From Sphingobium sp. (GTDB lineage Bacteria; Pseudomonadota; Alphaproteobacteria; Sphingomonadales; Sphingomonadaceae), in the NCBI GenBank assembly GCA_022652485.1, contig JALCRK010000001.1:120372-184371 (forward strand): a stretch of DNA of 64,000 bases, given 5' to 3'. Numbering within the stretch: position 1 is the stretch's first letter; each line of letters opens with the position of its first letter. Made by a program: the position numbers and the translations under genes. Shown piece after piece: positions 54,700 to 64,000 of the stretch. The notes beneath the pieces are model-generated. The model saw nothing but the letters and a program-made list of their open reading frames with translations. It did not search any database and was not told where the DNA came from.

Positions 54700-55328
54700 A
54701 AATATCCCAACCGCAGCATTGCCATGCCGAGGCCGATGGCGATCAATAATGCGCCCTGGATATGCCCCAGCCGTTTCTCCGAGCGCGTTGAGAGCGATAG
54801 CCCGCCGAGCTTGTAGGCGAGCAGGCCATAGCCGGTGAGAACCATAATCTCGGTGGCAATGCCGATGATGGCCAGCACAAGCAATTGCGGTGCCACAGGC
54901 CGGTCGACATTCACGAACGGCGGCAGGAACACAGTGAAGAACACCAGTGCCTTGGGGTTGGAAAGCTGCACCGCGACCCCGGTGGAAAAGCCCCTCCACG
55001 CGCTGATCCGTGCCCGCTCCTGCCGCACCGCGAGGTGCGCATGGCTGCGCCATGTCTGGATGCCCATCCAGACCAGATAGGCGATGCCCGCCCAGCCGAG
55101 TATCGCGAACGCGAGCGGCGCGCTTTTGACGAGCGCGCTGAGGCCGATGCCGGCCATCACATACCAGATCGCGCTGCTGGTATTGATGCCGATGACGGCA
55201 CCGGCCATGCCGCGCAAAGACCCGGTGAGCGCGATGCCTGTTACCGCCGCCACGGCTGGACCCGGCGTGATGCACGCGATGATTTCCGTGAGGAAATATG
55301 CGAGCAGCAGATGGCCGGTGTCAGCCAT
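54696..55328 (-). CDS. LysE/RhtB-family amino acid exporter
   Basis: A 210-residue inner-membrane exporter with about six hydrophobic segments. ACITPGPAVAAVTGIALTGSLRG is the conserved N-terminal LysE signature, and LVKSAPLAFAILGWAGIAYLVWMG and AVQLSNPKALVFFTVFLPPF follow. The substrate (threonine, homoserine, lysine or another) is not predictable. It starts 8 bp after argJ, which hints at an amino-acid or arginine-related context. Confidence 0.88.
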   Translation of the reverse strand: MADTGHLLLAYFLTEIIACITPGPAVAAVTGIALTGSLRGMAGAVIGINTSSAIWYVMAGIGLSALVKSAPLAFAILGWAGIAYLVWMGIQTWRSHAHLAVRQERARISAWRGFSTGVAVQLSNPKALVFFTVFLPPFVNVDRPVAPQLLVLAIIGIATEIMVLTGYGLLAYKLGGLSLSTRSEKRLGHIQGALLIAIGLGMAMLRLGYL

Positions 55329-55336
55329 CGGTGCCC

Positions 55337-56560
55337 TCAGCTCCTGTAATCGGCGTTGATGGAGATATAGCCGTGGGTGAGGTCGCAGGTCCACACGGTC
55401 GCGCTGCCCTGGCCGAGGCCGATATCGACGCCGATCTCGATCGTCTGGCCCCGGAGGTGCGCGGCGACGGGGGCTTCGTCATAGCCCTCGACCGGATAGC
55501 CATTGGCGGCGACGGCGATGCCACCGAAGCGGATCGAGAGCCGGTCCCGGTCCGCCGGTTCGCCCGCCTTGCCGACCGCCATGACGACGCGGCCCCAGTT
55601 GGCGTCCTCGCCCGCGATGGCGGTTTTTACCAGCGGCGAGTTGGCGATGGACAGGCCGATGCGGCGCGCGCTTTCGTCCGAGGTGGCGCCGGTGACCCGG
55701 ATTTCGATGAACTTCTGCGCGCCTTCGCCATCCTTCACCACCAGATGTGCGAGCTGGGTGCAGATGTCAGTCAATGCGGCCTGAAATGCGTCCGCACCGG
55801 GGCTGTCACGGGTGACGAGTGGCGCATTGCCCGCCTTGCCGGTGGCGAAAACGAGCACCGTGTCCGAGGTGGAGGTGTCACCATCGACGGTGATGCAGGA
55901 ATAGCTGCGCGCATTGGCCTCCTGCATCATGTCCTGCAAGAGCGCTGGCTCCACGGCGGCGTCGGTGAAAATATAGCCGAGCATCGTCGCCATATCGGGC
56001 GCGATCATGCCTGAGCCCTTGATGATGCCTGAGAGCTGGACTTTCGTGTCCCCGATCATCGCGCTGCTGCAAGCGCCCTTGGGGAAGGTGTCTGTCGTGC
56101 CGATGGTGAGCGCGGCGTCTTCCCATGAGCAGGGCGCGGCGGTAAGCGCCGCTTCCACGCCCGCGCGCGCCTTGTCCTTGGGCAATGGTACGCCGATAAC
56201 GCCGGTGGAGGAGACGAACACTTCCGAAGCCGCGCAGCCCAGATGGCCCGCGACCTGAGCCATGATCTGTTCCACCGCCTCGCGCCCGCGATAGCCGGTG
56301 AAGGCATTGCTGTTGCCCGCGTTGACGACGAGCGCGCGGGCGCGGCCACCCCTGATCCCCTCGCGGCACAGCTCCACTTCGCTGGAGCTGCAGAGATTTT
56401 TGGTCGTTACGCCCGCGACCGCCGTGCCCTCCGCAAGCTCGGCATAAGTGAGGTCGCAGCGGTCCCATGCCTTATACTGCGCCCGTGCCACGCGCAGGGT
56501 TACACCAGCGATGGCGGGGAGGGCGGGAAAGGCGGCGGGGGCGAGGGGCGAGCGTTCCAT
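55337..56560 (-). CDS. argJ: Bifunctional glutamate N-acetyltransferase / amino-acid acetyltransferase
   Basis: ArgJ recycles the acetyl group between acetylornithine and glutamate in arginine synthesis. The 407-residue precursor self-cleaves before the threonine of the ATMLGY motif (SGMIAPDMATMLGYIF) to make two chains. NAGNSNAFTGYRG, SSTGVIGVPLP and TVDGDTSTSDTVLVFA are also typical. The frame is open to 56653; MERSPLAPAAFPALPAIAG at 56560 matches the usual start. Divergent from the gene at 56681 across 120 bp. Confidence 0.94.
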   Translation of the reverse strand: MERSPLAPAAFPALPAIAGVTLRVARAQYKAWDRCDLTYAELAEGTAVAGVTTKNLCSSSEVELCREGIRGGRARALVVNAGNSNAFTGYRGREAVEQIMAQVAGHLGCAASEVFVSSTGVIGVPLPKDKARAGVEAALTAAPCSWEDAALTIGTTDTFPKGACSSAMIGDTKVQLSGIIKGSGMIAPDMATMLGYIFTDAAVEPALLQDMMQEANARSYSCITVDGDTSTSDTVLVFATGKAGNAPLVTRDSPGADAFQAALTDICTQLAHLVVKDGEGAQKFIEIRVTGATSDESARRIGLSIANSPLVKTAIAGEDANWGRVVMAVGKAGEPADRDRLSIRFGGIAVAANGYPVEGYDEAPVAAHLRGQTIEIGVDIGLGQGSATVWTCDLTHGYISINADYRS

Positions 56561-56680
56561 GCGTTGCGCGATTAGCGGATTTGGGGCGGGGGTCAACATC
56601 GCGCGCGAGTGGATGTGTTTGGATTTGACAGCAGAGGGTGCGGGCGGCACCAACGGCTCCGGGCAAAGGGGGGCGGCGGA

Positions 56681-57613
56681 ATGCGGATTGCGGCGGTGCT
56701 GGGGGTGTTGGCGCTGGGCATAGGGGTGGCGCAGGCCGACATCCCCAAGGGCGCGCCGCCCGTTATAATCCCTCCGCCGCCTGTGCCGATGCCGTTACCG
56801 CCCAAACCCGCGCCCCCGCTTCCGCCGACGCCCAAGGTGCGGGCCAAGCCGGTCGAATCTCCCGGAAGCTGGATCAATCCTGATGATTATCCGCCGGTGG
56901 CGTTGCGCTTCGATATGACCGGAATCAGCGCCTTTCGTCTGTTCATCGATGCCGAAGGAAAGCCGAGCCACTGCCAGATTACCGCTGGAAGCGGGTTTCA
57001 GATACTGGACGATGCCGCGTGCGAGCGTCTGATGGAGCATGGGAAGTTTTCCCCCGCGCAGGATGCCAAGGGCAGGGCGGTGGCCGATGTGTGGAACAGC
57101 CGCGTGGTGTGGCGCTTGCCGTTTGCCGATCCTCAGCCATTGCGGGAGGGAAACGGCGTTGCGACCTTGATGATCAGCAAGATGGGAATCGTGACACATT
57201 GCGCCGTGAAGGTCGATGTCCCCGATCACGAAACGTCGCAGAATATGTGCTGGGACACGGATAGCATTCCCCGCCTCGCCGCGCTGGAGATGCGTGGCTA
57301 TGGCGAGGCACCGATGACCGAGGTCGAGATGGAGTGGTCGTCGGCACTGAGCAGCGCCGCGCGGGACCGGTTTATCCTCGACAAGCCCGGCTATGAGACG
57401 CGCTCTCTCATGGTGTTCCGGTTCGAGATCGATCCGGCGGGCAAGATGACCCGATGTGCAATGGAGCGTCAGAAGGGGAACGAGAAGCTCGTCACCGATG
57501 TGTGTTACAACGCCACAAAACAGCTCTATGCGCCTTTCAAGGATGCAACCGGAGCCGCCGTTTCCACGCCGGGCTGGTTCATCTACCGCATCCTCCGCAA
57601 GCTAGGCCCATGA
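56681..57613 (+). CDS. Exported protein with TonB-C-like repeats, function unknown
   Basis: A 310-residue protein with a signal peptide (MRIAAVLGVLALGIGVAQA) and a proline-rich stretch (residues about 24-55). Three segments resemble TonB C-terminal domains: RLFIDAEGKPSHCQITAGSG with CERLMEHGKFSPAQDAKG, then VATLMISKMGIVTHCAVKVDV, then RFEIDPAGKMTRCAMERQKG with YAPFKDATGA. Each has a conserved cysteine pair. No membrane helix anchors it like TonB, so it is probably periplasmic. Similar energy transducer TonB-like proteins occur in sphingomonads; the role is unknown. Confidence 0.72.
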   Translation: MRIAAVLGVLALGIGVAQADIPKGAPPVIIPPPPVPMPLPPKPAPPLPPTPKVRAKPVESPGSWINPDDYPPVALRFDMTGISAFRLFIDAEGKPSHCQITAGSGFQILDDAACERLMEHGKFSPAQDAKGRAVADVWNSRVVWRLPFADPQPLREGNGVATLMISKMGIVTHCAVKVDVPDHETSQNMCWDTDSIPRLAALEMRGYGEAPMTEVEMEWSSALSSAARDRFILDKPGYETRSLMVFRFEIDPAGKMTRCAMERQKGNEKLVTDVCYNATKQLYAPFKDATGAAVSTPGWFIYRILRKLGP

Positions 57614-57626
57614 TACGCGCCCTCAA

Positions 57627-57655
57627 TTGACTTCGCGCTGCCCGAACCCTACATC
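57627..57655 (+). promoter_or_regulatory. Possible secA promoter
   Basis: TTGACT (57627-57632) and TACATC (57650-57655) are separated by 17 bp, 63 bp before the secA start. The -35 is near consensus; the -10 is fair. Confidence 0.45.
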
Positions 57656-57717
57656 GCGGCGGTATTTGTGCTTGCGCTCCATCCGGGGTGCGGCACCCGG
57701 CCAGTCAGGAACATTTC

Positions 57718-60435
<2,718 letters not shown>

Positions 60436-60460
60436 GGCTGATCGATATTCCGCTCATGCG

Positions 60461-60480
60461 GGGCTGCAAAGCCCGATTTT
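60461..60480 (+). terminator. Possible secA terminator
   Basis: GGGCT-GCAA-AGCCC (60461-60474) is followed by GATTTT, 26 bp after the secA stop. The stem is only 5 bp and the T-run 4, so it is weak; it adjoins the family F repeat, which may be the real end structure. Confidence 0.5.
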
Positions 60481-60535
60481 CTGTACTCCGGTGCTCACGT
60501 ACCTATAGTACGCTGCGCTCCGTTGCTCGAAAATC
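60475..60535. repeat. Palindromic repeat, family F, copy 2
   Basis: GATTTTC (60475-60481) and GAAAATC (60529-60535) enclose CTCCGGTGCTC as in the copy near 34325, plus about 32 extra bases with a GTAC..GTAC palindrome around CTATAG. CGATATTCCG at 60443 and CGAAATATCG further right may mark outer inverted ends. Confidence 0.75.
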
Positions 60536-60581
60536 CGACTTTTCGCCTCCACCTGAACGAAATATCGTCAGCCTAATCGTC

Positions 60582-61091
60582 TTATCGCGGCCCAAGCATT
60601 CCGCTGAGCACGGCGAGGGGGGAGGCTCCAGCCACATCCCTACTGAGCAGGCGGCGCTGTTCCACCGGCCCCGGCGCGCGCCACCCGGAAGTGGCGTCGG
60701 CGCTAAACCCCCAGAAGCGGCCATAATATTCGGGGTCGCCGATCATCATCAGCGGTGCCTTCGCGCCTGTATCGGCGTCGGCGATCAGCCTGTCCATCAG
60801 CAGCTTGCCGAAGCCTTCGCCCTGCCGACCGGGCAGCACCGCCACCGGGCCGACCATGATGAGCGGCGTCTCCGCGCCGTCATCGCAGTGCAAGGCTACG
60901 GGCCAGCTCTGGAGGAGACCTGTGAATATTCCGGCATCGTCCGAGAGCGCATAGCTCAACTCCGGCAGCCAGCGCATCCCGGCGCGGATGGCATAGGCAG
61001 TGCGGCCATGCCTGTCCGTGCCGAACGCGGCATCCAGCAGCGCGTCGATCGCGTCGTCAGTCTGGCTGTCGAGGGGGGAAAGGGTCGTCAC
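60582..61091 (-). CDS. GNAT family N-acetyltransferase
   Basis: A 169-residue protein with a GTG start. VGPVAVLPGRQGEGFGKLLMDRLIADAD is the acetyl-CoA-binding motif A with the Q/RxxGxG/A signature, and DPEYYGRFWGFSADAT is the typical C-terminal strand and helix seen in YhbS-like acetyltransferases. The frame extends to 61238, but GTG 61091 gives the expected start. Substrate unknown. Divergent from folB. Confidence 0.82.
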   Translation of the reverse strand: MTTLSPLDSQTDDAIDALLDAAFGTDRHGRTAYAIRAGMRWLPELSYALSDDAGIFTGLLQSWPVALHCDDGAETPLIMVGPVAVLPGRQGEGFGKLLMDRLIADADTGAKAPLMMIGDPEYYGRFWGFSADATSGWRAPGPVEQRRLLSRDVAGASPLAVLSGMLGPR

Positions 61092-61198
61092 TCTTGCTGT
61101 TCTGGTTGTAAACGGGCATGAGCGCCCCGGAGCCGCGCGCTTTAGCGCGTAGCGGCCAAATTGAAAGACAAATCTGCGCACATAGGGGTCTGAGGCGA

Positions 61199-61591
61199 AT
61201 GATCGAGGTTGGTGGCCAGGATGGCGCGTTTCTCGCACTGGAGGTCGAGGATCTGCATGTCGATATCCTCACCGGCATCTATTCCGAAGAGACGCATCTG
61301 CCGCAGCCGCTGAAGATTTCGGTGCGGGCGCTGATCGCGCAGGAGGATCATTACGATCCCGATACCCCGCTTTCGCACTCCAAGAATTACATGGACCTCA
61401 AGCACGCGGCGACCGACGCGCTGCCCAAGGACCGGCATTTCAAGCTGATCGAGGCGGTGGCGGATCACATCATCGACACTGTCTTCCTGCAGGATGACAA
61501 GGTGCGGCACGTCTCGGTCAAGATCGTGAAGCTGGCATTGTCCGAGCAGGGCGAATCGATCGGCATCACGATGGCCCGCGCCCGCCGCTGA
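61199..61591 (+). CDS. folB: Dihydroneopterin aldolase
   Basis: FolB cleaves 7,8-dihydroneopterin in folate synthesis. The 130-residue protein has ALEVEDLHVDILTGIYSEETHLPQPLKISVRA, YMDLKHAATDALP and FKLIEAVADHIIDTVF, matching the family; the glutamate and lysine of the active site are present. GAGGCG precedes ATG 61199. Its stop codon TGA directly abuts the antiporter stop codon (TGATCA). Confidence 0.86.
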   Translation: MIEVGGQDGAFLALEVEDLHVDILTGIYSEETHLPQPLKISVRALIAQEDHYDPDTPLSHSKNYMDLKHAATDALPKDRHFKLIEAVADHIIDTVFLQDDKVRHVSVKIVKLALSEQGESIGITMARARR

Positions 61592-63388
61592 TCAGGCGGG
61601 TTTTTCGTCTCCGCTGCGCAGCTGCCGCAGGCGGGGGACATGGTCCAGCTTCGCCGCGCGCTTGATATCCTGGCGCAGATCCTCGCGCTGCTGGTGGATC
61701 GAGGCGATGACCGGCCCCATCGCGACGCCCAGCTCCACCAGCGCCGTCTCGGCCAACTGGAGCGAGCTTTCCAGCGTTTCCGGCACGGCTTCGGTCACGC
61801 CCGCGCGATAGAGCTGGCTGGCGTGGGCGGTGTCGCGCGCGCGCGCGATGATGGGCAGATCGGGGAAGGATTGCCGCGCCGCGCGCACGATCTTCACGCA
61901 CAGCACGGGATCGTCCATCGTCAGCACCAGCACCTTCGCCTTTTCCAGCGCCAGATGATCGAGCGTTTGCGGGCGCGTCACGTTGCCGAAGCGGATCATA
62001 TAGCCGTCCTTGCGGCCCCCGATCACGATATCCGGGTCCGAATCCACCGCGACATAAGGCTGGTCGTGGCTGCGCAGCAGATCGCACACCATGCGCCCGA
62101 CACGGCCGAAGCCGAGTATGACCGTGCGTCCGGCACTCTCTCCCTCCGGCTGGATGGGAGCCTCACCCGCCGAGGAGGCGTAGCTTCGCTGCTCGATCCG
62201 GCGCGCGAGCGCGTGGCCCAGCTGGGCCAGCAGTGGCGTGAGCGTCAGGCCGATGGCGGTGGCGATCTGCCAGAACATCGCGGCATATTCGTTGATGATA
62301 TGGGCGGCCGATGCGGCGGAAAGGACGATGAGCGTCGTCTCGGACGGGCTGGACATGAGGATGCCCACCTCCGCCGCGATGCTCCGCCGTGCGCCATAAA
62401 GCCGCAGCAGGAACGCCGTCACCAGCGTTTTGATAACCACGACGCCGCCTACCGCCAGCAGCAGGGACGGCCAGCGTTCGGCAATGAACCCCAGGTCGAG
62501 GCTCATGCCCACGGTGAGCAAAAATACCCCGAGGGCGAGCCCTCGGAACGGCGCGGTGATGCTCTCCACCTCGCCATGATAATCGGTCTCCGCGATCAGC
62601 AGCCCGGCGAGCAGCGCACCGACGATGGGAGATAGGCCGGTAAGCGCGGTGGCGAGGCTCGCCATGATAACGACGAGCAGGCTGGCGGCGAGGAAGACCT
62701 CCGGGCTTTTGGTGCGCGCGGCCTGCGCGAAGATGCGGGGCAGAATGAACGGACCGGCGAGCAGCATCGCGATCACCGCCGCACCGCCGAACAGCAGCGT
62801 GTTCATCATGATGCCGAAGCTGTCTCCGCCACTACCGGGAGCGATGGCGCCCAGCAGGAAGATGATCGGCACCAGCGCCAGATCCTCGAACAGCAGCATC
62901 GAGAAGGCGGCGCTGCCGACGGCGGATTGCGTGCCGGCAATCGGAAGCACCAGCGCGGTGGAAGAGAGCGCGAGCGCCAGCCCGATGCCGATTGCGGCCG
63001 CGCTGTGGTTTCCCATGAGATACAGCGCTCCCGCGATCAGCAGCGCCGAGCCTCCCAGTTCCAGCGCGCCGACGCCGAACACGAGCCTGCGCATCGACCA
63101 CAGGCGCTTGAAGCTCAGCTCCAGCCCGATGGAAAAGAGGAGCAGGATGATGCCCAGCTCCGCGAAGGGCGCGATTGCCTCCGGGCGGGAGATGGTGGCG
63201 TATTCGAGCCAGGGAAACTGCTGCGTCATCGCCCCGAGGCCGGAAGGGCCAACGATAATCCCCGCCAGAATGAAGCCGATGACCGGGCTGATGCGGAAGC
63301 GCGCGAAGGTGGGGATGACGACACCCGCCGCGCCCAGGATGACGAGCGTATCGCTTAATCCGCTGGTGCTATGAATCTCCAGAGCCAT
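61592..63388 (-). CDS. KefB/KefC-like monovalent cation:proton antiporter (CPA2 family)
   Basis: A 598-residue membrane protein with about 12 hydrophobic segments (DTLVILGAAGVVIPTFARF, LELSFKRLWSMRRLVFGVGALELGG and others) and a C-terminal RCK/TrkA-N domain (VILGFGRVGRMVCDLLRSHDQPYVAVDSDPD). The CPA2 family exchanges K+ or Na+ for H+. Whether it is glutathione-gated like E. coli KefB/KefC cannot be seen. ATG 63388 is used; the frame is open to 63424. Confidence 0.9.
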   Translation of the reverse strand: MALEIHSTSGLSDTLVILGAAGVVIPTFARFRISPVIGFILAGIIVGPSGLGAMTQQFPWLEYATISRPEAIAPFAELGIILLLFSIGLELSFKRLWSMRRLVFGVGALELGGSALLIAGALYLMGNHSAAAIGIGLALALSSTALVLPIAGTQSAVGSAAFSMLLFEDLALVPIIFLLGAIAPGSGGDSFGIMMNTLLFGGAAVIAMLLAGPFILPRIFAQAARTKSPEVFLAASLLVVIMASLATALTGLSPIVGALLAGLLIAETDYHGEVESITAPFRGLALGVFLLTVGMSLDLGFIAERWPSLLLAVGGVVVIKTLVTAFLLRLYGARRSIAAEVGILMSSPSETTLIVLSAASAAHIINEYAAMFWQIATAIGLTLTPLLAQLGHALARRIEQRSYASSAGEAPIQPEGESAGRTVILGFGRVGRMVCDLLRSHDQPYVAVDSDPDIVIGGRKDGYMIRFGNVTRPQTLDHLALEKAKVLVLTMDDPVLCVKIVRAARQSFPDLPIIARARDTAHASQLYRAGVTEAVPETLESSLQLAETALVELGVAMGPVIASIHQQREDLRQDIKRAAKLDHVPRLRQLRSGDEKPA

Positions 63389-63476
63389 GTGCTCCTTTAG
63401 AGCAGGCGCGGCGGGAGATGTCACCCTTTGCTGCTCTCGGCACGTCGCATCGCGCCAAGCGCAGACAAGAACTCGC

Positions 63477-63552
63477 CGTCATCCCCGCGAAGGGGGGGAT
63501 CCAGTTAATAGCTTTACCATATCTCTGGATCCCCACTTTCGCGGGGATGACG
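63477..63552. repeat. REP-like palindromic repeat, family B, copy 2
   Basis: Left arm CGTCATCCCCGCGAAG (63477) and right arm CTTTCGCGGGGATGACG (to 63552) are near-perfect inverted copies, with GGATCCAG and CTGGATCC inside. It lies 12 bp past the icd stop codon, between icd and the antiporter gene. Confidence 0.88.
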
Positions 63553-63564
63553 ATATTAAATGAC

Positions 63565-64000
63565 TTATTTCCAGTCGCTCATCGCGGCTTCGAGGTTGAC
63601 GCGGATCGCCTCGAAGAACTGTTCCGTCGTCATCCAGCTCTGCTCAGGGCCGATGAGGAGCGCGAGATCCTTGGTCATCGCGCCGCTCTCGACTGTCTTG
63701 ATGCAGACTTTTTCCAGCGTTTCGGCGAAGCGGGTGACGTCCGGCGTGTCATCGAATTTGCCGCGATAGACGAGGCCCTGCGTCCAGGCGAAGATCGAGG
63801 CGATCGGGTTGGTGGAGGTCGCCTTGCCCTGCTGGTGCTGGCGATAATGGCGGGTGACGGTGCCATGCGCGGCCTCGGCCTCGATGGTCTTGCCATCGGG
63901 CGTCATCAGCACCGAGGTCATGAGGCCCAGCGAGCCGAAGCCCTGCGCCACCTGATCGGACTGCACGTCGCCATCGTAATTCTTGCAGGCCCAGACGAAC
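63565..64000 (-). CDS. icd: Isocitrate dehydrogenase (NADP+), C-terminal part (start outside window)
   Basis: About 144 C-terminal residues are visible: [62 protein letters not shown] and the end EAAMSDWK. The MTSVL and [14 protein letters not shown] blocks are those of the homodimeric NADP-dependent enzyme of the eukaryote-like class common in alphaproteobacteria, which oxidises isocitrate to 2-oxoglutarate in the TCA cycle. The rest lies beyond 64000. Confidence 0.93.
   Translation of the reverse strand, partial: FVWACKNYDGDVQSDQVAQGFGSLGLMTSVLMTPDGKTIEAEAAHGTVTRHYRQHQQGKATSTNPIASIFAWTQGLVYRGKFDDTPDVTRFAETLEKVCIKTVESGAMTKDLALLIGPEQSWMTTEQFFEAIRVNLEAAMSDWK

Noticed and set aside
53902..55275. 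457-residue fusion of LysE-like region and phosphatase
   Set aside because: The N-terminal part is an out-of-frame reading of the LysE-family gene; ATG 54699 with ATGA overlap is the real start.

Overview
The window is a high-GC alphaproteobacterial chromosome segment, most likely from the order Sphingomonadales (Sphingomonas/Sphingopyxis-like). This rests on gene content and order: a fbc-type petABC operon, purN-purM-DUF2066-hdaA-ppk1-ppx-rnd-aspS, DUF2794 beside cysE, a PstA with a long N-terminal extension, an exosortase A (XrtA/PEP-CTERM) exopolysaccharide locus, and several families of short palindromic intergenic repeats of the kind sphingomonads carry. The placement is by recognition; no database search was possible. 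No rRNA, CRISPR array, phage, integrase or transposase was seen. One tRNA (Val, GAC) is present.

Layout. 1-3.8 kb: hemF (partial) and trmL, divergent from the cytochrome bc1 operon petABC, then tRNA-Val. 3.8-4.5 kb: a gene-free stretch with a decayed palindromic repeat and a 40-bp-period tandem array. 4.5-15.3 kb: purNM on the minus strand, then DUF2066-hdaA-ppk1-ppx, rnd and aspS. 15.3-16.9 kb: a vapBC toxin-antitoxin pair overlapping a second polyphosphate kinase, ppk2. 17.2-18.3 kb: cysE and DUF2794. 18.6-26.0 kb: the phosphate regulon phoR-pstS-pstC-pstA-pstB-phoU-phoB (minus strand), with a Pho-box-like element before pstS. 26.1-28.6 kb: a four-gene operon of a Tat-exported small protein, a PqqD-like protein, an HPr-kinase-like protein and a nucleotidyltransferase. 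This is the best candidate for an undescribed system.

28.7-36.2 kb: gph, glmU, a TPR protein, a second toxin-antitoxin pair, glmS, a small serine hydrolase and trxB. 36.4-53.3 kb: the XrtA locus. It has an ACP and an acyltransferase on one strand and an AMP ligase, PLP decarboxylase, polysaccharide export protein, chain-length protein, tyrosine-kinase-like ATPase, outer-membrane barrel, ExeA-like ATPase, deacetylase, FemAB-like protein, glycosyltransferase, exosortase A with a fused EpsI domain and an asparagine-synthase-like amidotransferase on the other. 53.3-64 kb: GST, inositol monophosphatase-like, LysE exporter, argJ, a TonB-C-like repeat protein, secA, a GNAT protein, folB, a KefB-like antiporter and the C-terminal end of icd.

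How the genes work together. About 17 kb (8.5-26 kb) is dense in phosphorus handling: polyphosphate synthesis (Ppk1), hydrolysis (Ppx) and nucleotide phosphorylation from polyphosphate (Ppk2) lie close to high-affinity phosphate uptake and its PhoR/PhoB/PhoU control. GlmS and GlmU supply UDP-GlcNAc for envelope and exopolysaccharide. The XrtA locus makes and exports a polysaccharide and processes PEP-CTERM proteins, but no PEP-CTERM substrate gene is visible here. Very long ORFs antisense to real genes are codon-bias shadows and are left out.
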